From the NCBI GenBank assembly GCA_903838675.1, contig CAILZI010000182.1:1-36636 (forward strand): a DNA stretch of 36,636 bases, in the 5' to 3' direction. The translations under genes and the position numbers were made by a program. Positions 15,238 through 24,447 of this stretch are shown here, piece after piece (position 1 is the first letter of the stretch; each line of letters opens with the position of its first letter). The stretch comes from an uncultured Verrucomicrobiota bacterium. GTDB lineage: Bacteria; Verrucomicrobiota; Verrucomicrobiia; Verrucomicrobiales; Verrucomicrobiaceae. Below the pieces are notes generated by a model that was not told the origin of the DNA, did not search any database, and saw nothing but the letters and a program-made list of their open reading frames with translations.

Positions 15238-16509
15238 ATGAAGCTCCACCTCTGCCTTTTCCTTGCATGCGCGGGCCTGATCACTGCGCAGGACAAACGC
15301 CAGGACAACAAAGACAAAGGGGCTTTGCCGAAAAACGTCCTGTGCTTCGTGGAGACCTTCACACTCACAAAGACAGACTATTCGATGCTGCTGGATGCAC
15401 CGCAGGGACGTGCAAAGCTGCATGAGAACGTGGAAGCCGCTGTGAAAGCGGGCACCGCCAGGCTGGACGGCTGCCATCAGATCCTGACCCAAAGCGGCAC
15501 GCACAGTCGGGCGGAGGGTGTGGACGAGCTGATTTATGTGACCCATTGGGGCGATGCTGACAGCACGGGTTTTCAATACCCGGAGGCCTTCGAGATGCAG
15601 CCGCTGGGAGATTTATTTGAGGTGGAGCCTATCTTATATGAGGAAAGCGGGTTGCTTGATCTCAATCAGTGCTTTTCAAGGGATCATTTCCAAGGGCTGC
15701 GTTTGTGCAAGGCAGACAGAACGCTGACCGCTGTTCCGGTGGCGGAATTTTTTCAGCAGAAAGGGCAGTCCGGATGCCGGGTGGTTCCAGGGTTTCCCAC
15801 ACTTCTCTCCACGCTGAACGATGCCCCGCCGGGAGCCATAACACTGGTGTTTGCCACGGCGCAGGTGCTGCCACTGGCGGCACCGAAAGCCCCTGTCCCC
15901 AAAGGCTCGGGCACGCTGAGAATGACTACGCGTGTGATCTCACTCAATCGCACGAAGGGATGGAGGCTTCTCAAAAAGCATGCTGCGGACGGTGCTGCGT
16001 GTCTGGCGGAGCTCAAGCCGCTGCTGGCAGCCCAAGAGGCGGTGCTGGAACATGTTTCGACCACCTGCACCGTGCCCGGGCAGCGGGCCGCCTATGAATC
16101 AGGAGAGATCTACACCTACGGCACCGAGCGTGATCTCAGGCTCCATAACCCTTTGAATCAGCCGGTTCAGGGAGTTCCGGCCGGGCGGGAACCGATGGAT
16201 CTTGAAAGCCGCACTCTCGGATTTCGCGTCGATCATGAGCCAAAGCTCGCGGAGAATCCTGCGTTTGCCCAGATGCCGGTGACAGTTTCATGCGTTCGCA
16301 TGACGGGGAATTTGAAGGACAAAAACTGGAGCGAACGCTATCCCGAACAGCCGGTGTTTTCAAGCCAGACCCTCAGCACAGAATACACGCAGGTCATTGG
16401 CAGCAACACTTTGGTCGGCACGCTGAATCCACCCGGAGACACCGGGGTGAACGGGCACAAGGATGAATGCCGCATGTGGCTGCTGTTTATGGAAATGAAC
16501 GCCCCATGA
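15238..16509 (+). CDS. Secreted protein with duplicated secretin-like halves, copy 2
   Basis: This is a 423-residue paralogue of the preceding gene, starting MKLHLCLFLACAGLITAQ (signal peptide). Blocks shared with copy 1 include VKAGTARLDGCH, GFQYPxAFEMxxLGD, CFSRDHFQGLRL, the GWxLLKKHA segment, MTGNLKDKNW and LVGTxNPPGDTG. The two genes clearly arose by tandem duplication and have diverged mainly in the mid-linker and N-terminal spacer. The stop codon overlaps the histidine kinase start by four bases (ATGA), which ties the protein to the kinase. A role as periplasmic partner or ligand sensor of the kinase is an inference. No characterised homologue is recognised. Confidence 0.82.
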   Translation: MKLHLCLFLACAGLITAQDKRQDNKDKGALPKNVLCFVETFTLTKTDYSMLLDAPQGRAKLHENVEAAVKAGTARLDGCHQILTQSGTHSRAEGVDELIYVTHWGDADSTGFQYPEAFEMQPLGDLFEVEPILYEESGLLDLNQCFSRDHFQGLRLCKADRTLTAVPVAEFFQQKGQSGCRVVPGFPTLLSTLNDAPPGAITLVFATAQVLPLAAPKAPVPKGSGTLRMTTRVISLNRTKGWRLLKKHAADGAACLAELKPLLAAQEAVLEHVSTTCTVPGQRAAYESGEIYTYGTERDLRLHNPLNQPVQGVPAGREPMDLESRTLGFRVDHEPKLAENPAFAQMPVTVSCVRMTGNLKDKNWSERYPEQPVFSSQTLSTEYTQVIGSNTLVGTLNPPGDTGVNGHKDECRMWLLFMEMNAP

Positions 16510-18107
16510 GTACTGCCAGCGAAAACTCTCGAATTTCCAGCGCGGGCATGGTGCTCGGAGTGATGCTCGTTCTGGCTTCTTGTATCGCTCTCGGTGGTGT
16601 GCTGGTGTCCAGACGTGACGTGGAAGTTCGGCGGGATCGCGACCGGCAGGCTCAGCATGCTCTGGCAGGAACGCTGCAGGCCGAGGCGCGGAAGCTGGAG
16701 GTGCTGTATGAAGCTCATCTTCTCAGCACTGGTGAACTGCTGACGCAGATATGGCATGACCCCGAGTCGGCACGACAGCTCGCGCAAAACATTGAAGGCA
16801 TCCAGCACGTGGCATGGTTGTACTGGAAAAGCGCCAATCCAGAAATGCAATTAAACCTCGGATTCCCAGCGAACCCGCCGCTGCCGGAACCGACGCTGGA
16901 GAAAGAGCACAGGGGCATCCCGCGTCCTCGAGTGTTGCTGGAGGCAAAGTTGCTTTTTCGCGATGTAGGAGGCAAGAGTTCCGGCTGGATCGATGAACCC
17001 GGCAAACCGCTGATGTTTTATGTGCAGGTTCTGGGCACAACGGTGGTGATGGTGATTGATCGGCATGAAGTGGAAGCAGCCATGACCGGGCATTTTAAAA
17101 CCTGGCTGACGGAGGGTTTTCAATCGGTTGCGAAGCTTGGCGGGCCGGACGCTGTGCAGGATGCGCAGGGGAAAACGCTATGTGCTGCCGGCAGTCTGCC
17201 TGATCGGCAGCCCGACATTCTCGGGCCTGTTATTTCCCGCTTTGGTGTCTGGCAGATCGTGTCCTGGGATGAGCGTCAGATGAATGCCACGTATCATGTT
17301 CCCACGCTGGCCGGTTCACTGGCGCTGGCGGTTCTGGTCGCGGGTCTGGGCATCGGTTTGAGTGCCCAGCAGCGGCGGACGGCGAAGCTGGCTGCACAAC
17401 GTGTGTCCTTCGTGAACCGCGTCTCTCATGAGCTGCGCACGCCGATGACGAACATCCTCTTAAATCTGGATGTGATCGAGGAATCGATGCCAGACTCTGC
17501 GGCCAGTCGCTTTGGGCTCGTGCGTGAAGAGGCTGGGCGTCTGAGCCGGCTGATCGAAAACGTGCTGACCTTTTCCCGGCAGGAGGAGGGCTGCTTGAAA
17601 CTGAACCATGGCCCCTGCTTGCCGACGGAGGTCGTGAGCAGCATCGTGCGGCAGTTTGAGCCGGCCTTGCTGCGCCGTGGCATCACGTTGAAACAAACAC
17701 ACGAAGGCGAGAAAACCGAGGCTGTGCTGGATGCGGATGCTCTCGCGCAAATCACTGCAAATCTGCTCTCCAATGTGGAGAAATATGCCCCGGGTGCTGC
17801 GGCCGCTGTGCACACTCGTCAGAGCAAAAACGAGTTCACACTCACGGTGAGCGATGAGGGGCCAGGCATCCCCGTGAGCGAGGCGGGGCGAATTTTTCAG
17901 GCATTCTATCGCGTGGATGACCGGGTGCAGGCCGGAGTCAGCGGCACGGGTCTTGGGCTGAGCATTGCGCGTGATCTGGCCCAGCGGATGGGCGGTACGT
18001 TGAAACTCATTCCAAGTGAAAAGGGTGCCAGTTTTGAGTTTCGTCTGCCGTTGGAGGTGCTGCAAAACCATGCCGGCCCGCCGGACTCCACTTTGACCAC
18101 TGCATGA
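16506..18107 (+). CDS. Membrane sensor histidine kinase
   Basis: This is a 533-residue transmembrane kinase. TM1 lies at about residues 15-35 (MVLGVMLVLASCIALGG), a periplasmic sensor region of unknown fold spans about 36-260, and TM2 at about 262-283 (SLALAVLVAGLGIGLSA). The dimerisation domain has SFVNRVSHELRTPMTN with phospho-acceptor His308. The ATPase domain shows the N box ITANLLSNVEKYAPG, G1 VSDEGPGIP, the F box IFQAFYRVDD and G2 SGTGLGLSIARDLAQRMGG. The start ATG overlaps the upstream secreted-protein gene (ATGA) and its stop overlaps the response regulator start (ATGA). The signal sensed is unknown; the two secreted proteins are the obvious candidates. Confidence 0.93.
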   Translation: MSTASENSRISSAGMVLGVMLVLASCIALGGVLVSRRDVEVRRDRDRQAQHALAGTLQAEARKLEVLYEAHLLSTGELLTQIWHDPESARQLAQNIEGIQHVAWLYWKSANPEMQLNLGFPANPPLPEPTLEKEHRGIPRPRVLLEAKLLFRDVGGKSSGWIDEPGKPLMFYVQVLGTTVVMVIDRHEVEAAMTGHFKTWLTEGFQSVAKLGGPDAVQDAQGKTLCAAGSLPDRQPDILGPVISRFGVWQIVSWDERQMNATYHVPTLAGSLALAVLVAGLGIGLSAQQRRTAKLAAQRVSFVNRVSHELRTPMTNILLNLDVIEESMPDSAASRFGLVREEAGRLSRLIENVLTFSRQEEGCLKLNHGPCLPTEVVSSIVRQFEPALLRRGITLKQTHEGEKTEAVLDADALAQITANLLSNVEKYAPGAAAAVHTRQSKNEFTLTVSDEGPGIPVSEAGRIFQAFYRVDDRVQAGVSGTGLGLSIARDLAQRMGGTLKLIPSEKGASFEFRLPLEVLQNHAGPPDSTLTTA

Positions 18108-18781
18108 CCATTCTCCTCGCCGACGATGATCCCGTCACTCTCGAAAGCCTTGCGGCTTGTCTGCAGCCGGAGGGTTTTCACACGCTGCTGGCGCGTGATG
18201 GCGAGGAGGCGCTGGCGCTTTGGCAGAAGCACAAGCCGGATCTGCTGTGCCTCGATATCATGATGCCAGGTATGGACGGCTACGAAGTGTGCCGCCGCGT
18301 GCGTGCGACGGATGCAGGCGTTCCGATCCTCTTTCTCTCGGCCAAGAGCGAGGAGATTGATGTCGTCGTGGGTCTTCGGCTGGGTGCGGATGACTTTGTG
18401 CGCAAACCCTTCGGCAAACATGAACTCATCGCACGCATTGGTTCCGCGCTGCGGCGCACCCAGGTGGTGAAGTCACCGGCTGGCAGCTTTCAGCTTGGCC
18501 CGCTGCGCGTGTTTCCTGCTGAGCTGCGTGCGCAGCGCGAGGATATGAGCACGGATCTCACCCCTCGCGAGGTGGCCATTCTCAAGCTGCTGCATGAACG
18601 TTCGGGCCAGGTGCTGAGTCGTGATACGTTGCTGGATGTCTGCTGGGGGCTCGAATACATGCCCGAGAGCCGCACGCTGGATCAGCACATTGCCAAACTG
18701 CGCAAGAAGATCGAGCGCGAGAGTGAGGAGATCATCGAGACCGTGCGCGGTGTGGGCTACCGCTGGCGCGGTCAGGGATAG
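18104..18781 (+). CDS. OmpR/PhoB-family response regulator
   Basis: The 225-residue product has an N-terminal receiver domain: LLADDDPVTLE acidic pocket, phospho-acceptor Asp51 in LCLDIMMPGMDG, and Lys101 in VRKPFGKHEL. A C-terminal winged-helix DNA-binding domain follows (LTPREVAILKLLHERSGQVLSR and the ending VRGVGYRWRG). It would be phosphorylated by the upstream kinase and control transcription, perhaps of its own operon. It is coupled to the kinase gene by an ATGA overlap. Its last 10 bases overlap the convergent NamZ gene. Target promoters cannot be identified from this window. Confidence 0.95.
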   Translation: MTILLADDDPVTLESLAACLQPEGFHTLLARDGEEALALWQKHKPDLLCLDIMMPGMDGYEVCRRVRATDAGVPILFLSAKSEEIDVVVGLRLGADDFVRKPFGKHELIARIGSALRRTQVVKSPAGSFQLGPLRVFPAELRAQREDMSTDLTPREVAILKLLHERSGQVLSRDTLLDVCWGLEYMPESRTLDQHIAKLRKKIERESEEIIETVRGVGYRWRGQG

Positions 18782-20025
18782 AGCAGGAAGCTCTGCCTCT
18801 GCGAGCGGAAGCTCTGGTTGTAGCCCTGCCAGCGGGAAACAATGCTCGTGGCTGGGACACCGCGGCGCAGGTCGGAGTAGAGGGACTCGCTGCCGTAAAC
18901 CTTGTTGAAGAGGTTCAGTTTGGAGCCGCTCATGCGGCCGATTACTTTGCCCCCTGTGAGACGGTTGATTTCGGCAAGGAGCAGCACGTCCAATGCGGTG
19001 ATGTCGGCGCTGGCATGCGGTGAGATGTTGAGACGAACTCCACCGAAGCCATCTTTGGAATAGGGCGAGAAACTGACGCCTGGAGTGTTGAGGCGCTGGC
19101 AATAAGCATAGAGAGCCTGCGGATTCACCCCGCTGCCACCGGCATAGCCGAAGGGATTCTCGGTACCGATGCCGATATCGACAGAGGTGGCACCTCCAAG
19201 AATGCCAGTGGCGACGTAATAGATGGGCGAATTTGTGTGCGGGATGTTCGGCGAGGTTTGATACCAATGCAGCCCCGTATCCTGCCAGGTCATGCCACGG
19301 TTCCAGCCCTGCATCTTGACCACATTGAGGCGCGGCACATGGGCCATCCAGCCCCGCGAACTCGCCATCATGGCGAGCTCACCCGCTGTCATGCCATGCA
19401 CGTAGGGCACGGGGATCTGGCCAACAAAAGATTTCCATTTGGATTCCAACGGTGGTCCCTCTACGCGCCAGCCGCCGAGGGGATTCGGGCGGTCGAGCAC
19501 GACGAACTGCTTGCCGCATTCCGCCGCGGCCTCCATCGCCACGATCATGGTGCTTATGTAAGTGTAGCTGCGGCAGCCGATGTCCTGGAGATCAAACACC
19601 AGCACGTCGATGGGGGCGAGCATGGCCGGGGTTGGCTTCCGGGTAGGGCCGTAGAGCGAATAAACAATGAGGCCGGTCACATTGTCACGCCGTGTGCTGA
19701 CGTGCAGTCCGGCACCGATGGTTCCATCAATGCCATGCTCCGGTGCATACAACGCGACGAGATTCGGCCCAAGCGCACGCTGCATGACGGTGCGCGTGCG
19801 CTCACCGCGGCCTGTCATGCTGGTTTGATTGGTGATGAGACCGACCCGCTTGCCCTGAATGAGATCAAAGTTTCGTGAGGCCAGCACATCGATGCCGAGC
19901 ATGAAAGGTCCGGTCTGCGCAACCTGCGGCTGATACGCCTGCTGTGGTGCGGGCAGCTCGCACGAGGCCAGAATGAGCGCGATGAATGCAGCAAGGGTGC
20001 GAAGAAAAACGCGGGGGAAAACCAT
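18772..20025 (-). CDS. namZ: DUF1343 exo-beta-N-acetylmuramidase (NamZ-like) lipoprotein
   Basis: This is a 417-residue lipoprotein. The signal LRTLAAFIALILASC ends in the lipobox LASC, so it is probably anchored to a membrane facing the periplasm. Family blocks of DUF1343/NamZ are plain: KRVGLITNQTSMTGRGERT, LYAPEHGIDGTIGAG, DVLVFDLQDIGCRSYTYISTM, LDRPNPLGG and IPYVHGMTAGELA-type (VPYVHGMTAGELA). NamZ proteins split terminal N-acetylmuramic acid from peptidoglycan fragments, so it may work in cell-wall recycling together with the VanX-like dipeptidase upstream in the window. The ATG at 20023-20025 is preferred to a TTG at 20041-20043. Other recycling genes (murQ, murP) are not visible. Confidence 0.92.
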   Translation of the reverse strand: MVFPRVFLRTLAAFIALILASCELPAPQQAYQPQVAQTGPFMLGIDVLASRNFDLIQGKRVGLITNQTSMTGRGERTRTVMQRALGPNLVALYAPEHGIDGTIGAGLHVSTRRDNVTGLIVYSLYGPTRKPTPAMLAPIDVLVFDLQDIGCRSYTYISTMIVAMEAAAECGKQFVVLDRPNPLGGWRVEGPPLESKWKSFVGQIPVPYVHGMTAGELAMMASSRGWMAHVPRLNVVKMQGWNRGMTWQDTGLHWYQTSPNIPHTNSPIYYVATGILGGATSVDIGIGTENPFGYAGGSGVNPQALYAYCQRLNTPGVSFSPYSKDGFGGVRLNISPHASADITALDVLLLAEINRLTGGKVIGRMSGSKLNLFNKVYGSESLYSDLRRGVPATSIVSRWQGYNQSFRSQRQSFLLYP

Positions 20026-20090
20026 GCGCAGTCTTAGAGGCAAATGCCGCGCGCAGCAACGTCACGGATGACCGAAATCAAAGCTGTGGC

Positions 20091-22427
20091 TCACTTGCTG
20101 ACCTGAGCGGTGGAAACAGCGGGGAGGTCGAGATCCAGCAGCCGCCTGGATTCTTCCAGCGCAAACTTGGCGTCCTTGAAGGGTTCCCAGCTGATGTCCT
20201 GCCAGCGCTGCTTTCCATGGGTGTCGATGAGGATCGTGGCATGAAGGTTTTCGTTTTCAAAGTCGTCATGGGCACGCACTTTTTTGAAGGCTTCGAGGCT
20301 GCTGTCGCTCAGGATGGGGAAGGGGAGTGGCTGGTCGGGTTTGAGATTCAACTTGGTGCGAATGCCTGCCGCTACCTGCGGGGTTTCAAGTGTGACGGCG
20401 ACGAGTTGAATGCCCGCCTTGTCGAAGTCGGCGGCGGCTTTGGAGAAGGCCTGTATCTGCTCGACGCAATGGCCGCAGTCATGGCCGAGGTAGAAAAGGA
20501 AAAGCGTCGGCTTCTTCGCAGTGAAGTCGGTGCTTTTGACGGGTTTGCTATCGAGTGTGAGTGCTTCAAAGACCGGGGCCATGGGGGCGCTCCAGTGGAC
20601 GGGGCCAAGAGAGGTGATTTCCGGGCGGACGCCGCTGTCCGTGCGTTTGGGGGGGGCAGCTGGCCAGTCACCCTGAATGCCGAAGGATTTTGCGAGCGTG
20701 TCGAGACGCTTGGCGATGGGCAGATCCCGATCCATGGCGAAGGCCAGCTTGCGGGTTTCTTCGAAGGCTTTTTTAGCCTCCTCGGTTTTGCCGCAGGCCT
20801 GCAGCACTTCCGTTTTGATGGCGAGACTGACGAGATCCTGCGTGAAGTTTTTGGTGAGTTCGGCAGCCTGGACTTTGTCGTCGAATTTTAACCAGTAGCT
20901 GGCGAGGCGTTCTTTGGGGATGTCGAGCGGTTTGAGGTCTGACAGCAACTTGTGGGTTTCCGCGCGGCGAATGGAACCATCCTTGTTGCCAAGGGCCACA
21001 AGCGCCTTGAGTTCGGCGATGGCGTTGGCTTTGGCCTTCACTTCGGGCCTTGGGGTTTTCTTTGGCTTGGTGTCAGTGGCGGCTGCTTTGGAGTCCGCCT
21101 TTTTCGGTTCGGCAGCCAGCTTGCTGCCAGACTCCGTCTTGGTGTCGGTCGCCGGTTTGCTGGCGGTCGCCGTCTTGGTCTCGGTTTCTGGTTTGCTGCT
21201 GGTCTCTGGCTTGGTGGACTTAGGGGGGATCGAGACGGCTTCGAGATCCTTCAAGGCGGCAGCGAGTGCCGGTGAGTCGCTGAGTTGAAAGCTGGCGAGT
21301 CCCTGTGCATGGAGACGCGCGATGTCATGACTGGCCTGACCCACGGGAACCTGGGTGAAGGTTTTGAGTTCATTCCATTGTTCCCATTTCATGAGAGTCT
21401 CAATCAGGCGGGTGCGGCCGTAGCTGGCGGAGGTGGAGGGCTTGTCGAGGCTGTTGTAGGTGGGATGACGTGGAATGGCGATGAGGCTGCGTGCAAGAGC
21501 GGCGGCGTCTTTTGCACGGCCGAGGTCGTTGTAGGTGCGGGTGAGCCACTCCTCGTTGTGAGCGTAGTTGTGTATCTGATCCGGCAAAATGTAGGTGCGG
21601 ATCATGTACGCGTGATCGACCCGGGTGCTGGCCTCCTGCTGCCACGCGGCATCGTCTGGGCGCTTCAACTTGGAAAAGGTGTGGCCGGGCATGTGCCACA
21701 TGTGGGCGATGCCGGGGGCGGACTGGCCGCACTGCGCACCTGATTTGAGGGCGAGGATGGGCTTGCTTTGGTCCCAGAGGTGGATGCGGTAGTGATGAGC
21801 GGGGTGGTTGGGGACAGCGGCAAAGATTTGATCGATCAGGGCATCGACCGCCTGCAGGCTGGACATGGGGGCCTCCTCGCGTGAGAACCAGATGCGCCAG
21901 ACGAGGAATGCCTTGGCTTCAATGTCCTTGGGGTTGTCCTGAACCAGGGTTTCGAAGTCCTTGATGCAGTCGAGGCTCTTCTGCTTCTTGTCCCGCTTGT
22001 CGTTGTCGCGGTAGAGGTTCTCCAGCGCAGCGATCCACTTTTGCTCGCGCGGGGTGGCCTTGGCTTTGAGCGGGGTGGCCTTCTTGATGAAGGCGCTGGC
22101 GCGTTTTTCGTTGTTCACGTTGGCCATGCTCATGCCCCAGTAGGCCATGGCGCATTCGGGATCGAGCGCGGCGACCTGACGGAAAGAACGCTCGGCCTCA
22201 TAGTACCAGAAGCCATGAAGCTGTCCGACGCCCTGGGTGAAAAACTTCTGCGCCTCGGGCTTCTTGGAGCTGATGGGGAAATTTACCGCATCCCCACAGC
22301 CGGGAATGAACACCGCCGCCTGACGCGGGCCCTCATTGAAGGCTTCCCCATTTGCAGAATGACCGGGGTCCCCATGGGCGTGAAACGCGATGGCGAGAGC
22401 GAGGGCGGGAACGATGAAGTGGCGCAT
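20091..22427 (-). CDS. Secreted TPR protein with C-terminal thioredoxin/peroxiredoxin-like domain
   Basis: This is a 778-residue exported protein. The signal peptide MRHFIVPALALAIAFHAHG is followed by helical TPR-type repeats (QGVGQLHGFWYYEAERSF, then AALDPECAMAYWGMSMANV) and a conserved-looking MWHMPGHTFSKL segment. A linker rich in Lys, Thr, Glu, Ser and Ala lies near residues 415-470. A further helical region comes next, and then a redoxin domain: PTLFLFYLGHDCGHCVEQI with the CGHC pair at about 651-654, followed by a peroxiredoxin-like strand LVAVTLETP and PFPILSDSS. It may be an extracytoplasmic thiol oxidoreductase on a scaffold. An in-frame extension to 22517 runs through the terminator of the thuA gene and is rejected. 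Confidence 0.85.
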   Translation of the reverse strand: MRHFIVPALALAIAFHAHGDPGHSANGEAFNEGPRQAAVFIPGCGDAVNFPISSKKPEAQKFFTQGVGQLHGFWYYEAERSFRQVAALDPECAMAYWGMSMANVNNEKRASAFIKKATPLKAKATPREQKWIAALENLYRDNDKRDKKQKSLDCIKDFETLVQDNPKDIEAKAFLVWRIWFSREEAPMSSLQAVDALIDQIFAAVPNHPAHHYRIHLWDQSKPILALKSGAQCGQSAPGIAHMWHMPGHTFSKLKRPDDAAWQQEASTRVDHAYMIRTYILPDQIHNYAHNEEWLTRTYNDLGRAKDAAALARSLIAIPRHPTYNSLDKPSTSASYGRTRLIETLMKWEQWNELKTFTQVPVGQASHDIARLHAQGLASFQLSDSPALAAALKDLEAVSIPPKSTKPETSSKPETETKTATASKPATDTKTESGSKLAAEPKKADSKAAATDTKPKKTPRPEVKAKANAIAELKALVALGNKDGSIRRAETHKLLSDLKPLDIPKERLASYWLKFDDKVQAAELTKNFTQDLVSLAIKTEVLQACGKTEEAKKAFEETRKLAFAMDRDLPIAKRLDTLAKSFGIQGDWPAAPPKRTDSGVRPEITSLGPVHWSAPMAPVFEALTLDSKPVKSTDFTAKKPTLFLFYLGHDCGHCVEQIQAFSKAAADFDKAGIQLVAVTLETPQVAAGIRTKLNLKPDQPLPFPILSDSSLEAFKKVRAHDDFENENLHATILIDTHGKQRWQDISWEPFKDAKFALEESRRLLDLDLPAVSTAQVSK

Positions 22428-22486
22428 GAGTGAATGATTAAAACGCTGCTCGGGATTGGAAATTGAGGATCCTAGTGTGAAAAAAG

Positions 22487-22519
22487 CAAAATGCCCGGAG
22501 GTGTGACCGCCGGGCATTT
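22487..22519 (-). terminator. Intrinsic terminator of the ThuA-domain gene
   Basis: A 10-bp stem pairs 22489-22498 (AATGCCCGG core) with 22510-22519 around an 11-base loop. On the minus strand it is followed by TTTTGCTTTTTTC. It lies 18 bases after the stop codon of the ThuA gene and separates it from the TPR-thioredoxin gene. Confidence 0.88.
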
Positions 22520-22537
22520 GCGAAGATGAGTGATGTC

Positions 22538-23401
22538 TTACTTCCCGTATCCCGGCTGCGCCTTGCCGTTTTCGTTGATGTGGTCGGTGGTCCAGAGGAT
22601 GGCGCGGGTGACGAGGTCGAGGTAGCGGGCGTCGCTGACGGTGGCGGTGTTGTGGCCGATGGTGGTGCTGAAGATCTTGGTCTTGTTCGGGCCGTATTCA
22701 TTCGTCCACGCGACGACGCTGGTGGCTTCGGTGGCCTTGGCGTCAGGTGGCAGGGTTTCGCCTTTCTTGGCCTTGGGCGGAACGATCTGAACGCCGGTGG
22801 CGAGCGCCTTGCCGGTGAGGATCTGGACGTTGTTATAAAGCTCCTCCTTGATGGTGGTCCAGTTTTCCAGTCCCTGGGTGATGGGATGGTTCTTGTCCGT
22901 GAAGGTGATGGAGATGGGCTCCTGCGGGCCGTGTCCGGTGGACTGCAGGCCGAGCATCTCATACCAGCCCGAGTTGTCGGAGCCAGCTTTGACTGGCTCA
23001 CGGAAGTTGCCCCAGCGGTAGCTGTGCATGGCGCAGTGGAGATTGATGGCTGGCTTGCCAGCTTTGTGAGCATCAAGAATGGCTCCAACGTAGGCTGGGT
23101 CGGTCACGTCAGCGCTGCATTCGTCATGAATGATGACGTCGAAGTCTTTGGCCCAGTCCTTGGCCTTGTAGATTTCAAAGGTGGCCTTGGTGGTCTTGTC
23201 AGGATTGTAGGCCACGTCCACGATGGCGTTCAGGCGCGCTTCGATGCCTTCTTTGAGCACGAGGTGCTGCTTGTCATACTCATGGCAGCAGCCACCAGCG
23301 ACGATGAGGACGCGCAACGGCTTGACGGTGGTTTCGGCGGCTTGGGCCAGGAACAGGGCCGCAGTGACGGCGAGAGTGACTAGAGGAAAGAAGAGTCGCA
23401 T
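22538..23401 (-). CDS. Secreted ThuA domain-containing protein
   Basis: This is a 287-residue protein with signal peptide MRLFFPLVTLAVTAALFLAQA. The mature part is a glutamine-amidotransferase-like ThuA fold: LRVLIVAGGCCHEYDKQ, FDVIIHDECSAD, AGKPAINLHCAMHSYR, HPITQGLENW and the closing KIFSTTIGHN. ThuA proteins are linked to sugar (trehalose) utilisation in rhizobia, and many exported copies of unknown role occur in Verrucomicrobiota and Planctomycetota. It has its own terminator and diverges from aroE. Enzyme activity is not established. Confidence 0.92.
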   Translation of the reverse strand: MRLFFPLVTLAVTAALFLAQAAETTVKPLRVLIVAGGCCHEYDKQHLVLKEGIEARLNAIVDVAYNPDKTTKATFEIYKAKDWAKDFDVIIHDECSADVTDPAYVGAILDAHKAGKPAINLHCAMHSYRWGNFREPVKAGSDNSGWYEMLGLQSTGHGPQEPISITFTDKNHPITQGLENWTTIKEELYNNVQILTGKALATGVQIVPPKAKKGETLPPDAKATEATSVVAWTNEYGPNKTKIFSTTIGHNTATVSDARYLDLVTRAILWTTDHINENGKAQPGYGK

Positions 23402-23546
23402 GGATTGGAGGGTGGTTGGGAACGGGGTGCTGATTGCAGCGTGGATGGAACGGAATGTCGAGCGGGAAAATTGCGGGCAGCTTTGACAGCCCGTGGTTCT
23501 GCGGCATGTCTGGAGCGTGGCAGATTTTTTATCGTTTGATGAATTG

Positions 23547-24431
23547 ATGAACTGGCAGGCGGTGGCCGGACGTTACACGCCGCCTGCACGGCTGGCGGTG
23601 ATTGGTGACCCTATCGGGCATTCGCGCAGTCCGCAGATGCACAATCCGGCGCTGCAGGCATGCGGCATTGCCGCGCAGTATATCCGTGTGCAGGTGCCGG
23701 TGGGCCATGTGGCGGAGGCGTTTCGGCAGTTTGCCGCTTGTGGCTTTCTCGGCGTGAACATCACCATTCCGCATAAGTTTGAAGCGCTGGATGCAGTGGA
23801 TGTGCTTGATCCCCTGGCACGGCAACTCGGCGCGGTGAACACGCTGGCGATTCGTGAGGGCAAACTGCACGGCTACAACAGCGACGGGCCGGGTTTTTTA
23901 CGCAGCGTGAAAGAGGCGTTTGGCAAAGATATCAAAGATTTGCGCGTGCTCATCTTCGGCGCGGGCGGGGGGGCTGGTCGTGCAGTGGCGATGCAAAGCG
24001 CCCTAAGCGGATGCCAGAAACTGCTGCTGGTGAATCGTTCGCAGGCCAAGGCTGAAACGGTGGCCGAAGAGATTCACACGCTTGGCTGCTGTCCTGATGC
24101 AACGGTGGTGCCTTGGGATGATGATGCCCTGAGAGCGGTCTTGGCAAACACCGACCTGATCGTGAATGCCACATCACTAGGCATGAAGCCTAATGACGCC
24201 AAACTGCTTCCAGCCGATGCGCTGCTCGCGCGACATCTCGTCTTTGACATGGTCTACCGTGCAGGTGGCGAGACCCCGCTGCTGGTTGATGCCAGGCAGG
24301 CTGGGGCCAGGATCGTCGATGGACTCACCCTACTGCTGCACCAAGGGGGGATCTCTTTTGAGCACTGGTTTGACCGCCCGGCACCACTGGAAGTCATGCG
24401 TGCAGGCTTGCAGAATGCGTTGATGGAGTGA
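23547..24431 (+). CDS. aroE: Shikimate dehydrogenase
   Basis: AroE reduces 3-dehydroshikimate to shikimate with NADPH in aromatic amino-acid synthesis in the cytoplasm. The 294-residue product has the substrate motif AVIGDPIGHSRSPQMHN, the catalytic lysine in GVNITIPHK, ARQLGAVNTL, HGYNSDGPGF, the nucleotide-binding loop FGAGGGAGRAV and NATSLGMKP. The start ATG at 23547 (MNWQAVAGRY) is taken from family length. A GTG at 23493 would add 18 residues. The gene is followed 16 bases on by a small membrane-protein gene, probably in the same transcript. Confidence 0.94.
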   Translation: MNWQAVAGRYTPPARLAVIGDPIGHSRSPQMHNPALQACGIAAQYIRVQVPVGHVAEAFRQFAACGFLGVNITIPHKFEALDAVDVLDPLARQLGAVNTLAIREGKLHGYNSDGPGFLRSVKEAFGKDIKDLRVLIFGAGGGAGRAVAMQSALSGCQKLLLVNRSQAKAETVAEEIHTLGCCPDATVVPWDDDALRAVLANTDLIVNATSLGMKPNDAKLLPADALLARHLVFDMVYRAGGETPLLVDARQAGARIVDGLTLLLHQGGISFEHWFDRPAPLEVMRAGLQNALME

Positions 24432-24447
24432 AAGAGTACCGGGTCGC

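Noticed and set aside
23483..23488. TTGACA as -35 of aroE
   Set aside because: At 16-18 bases downstream the sequence (CATGTC region) has no acceptable -10.
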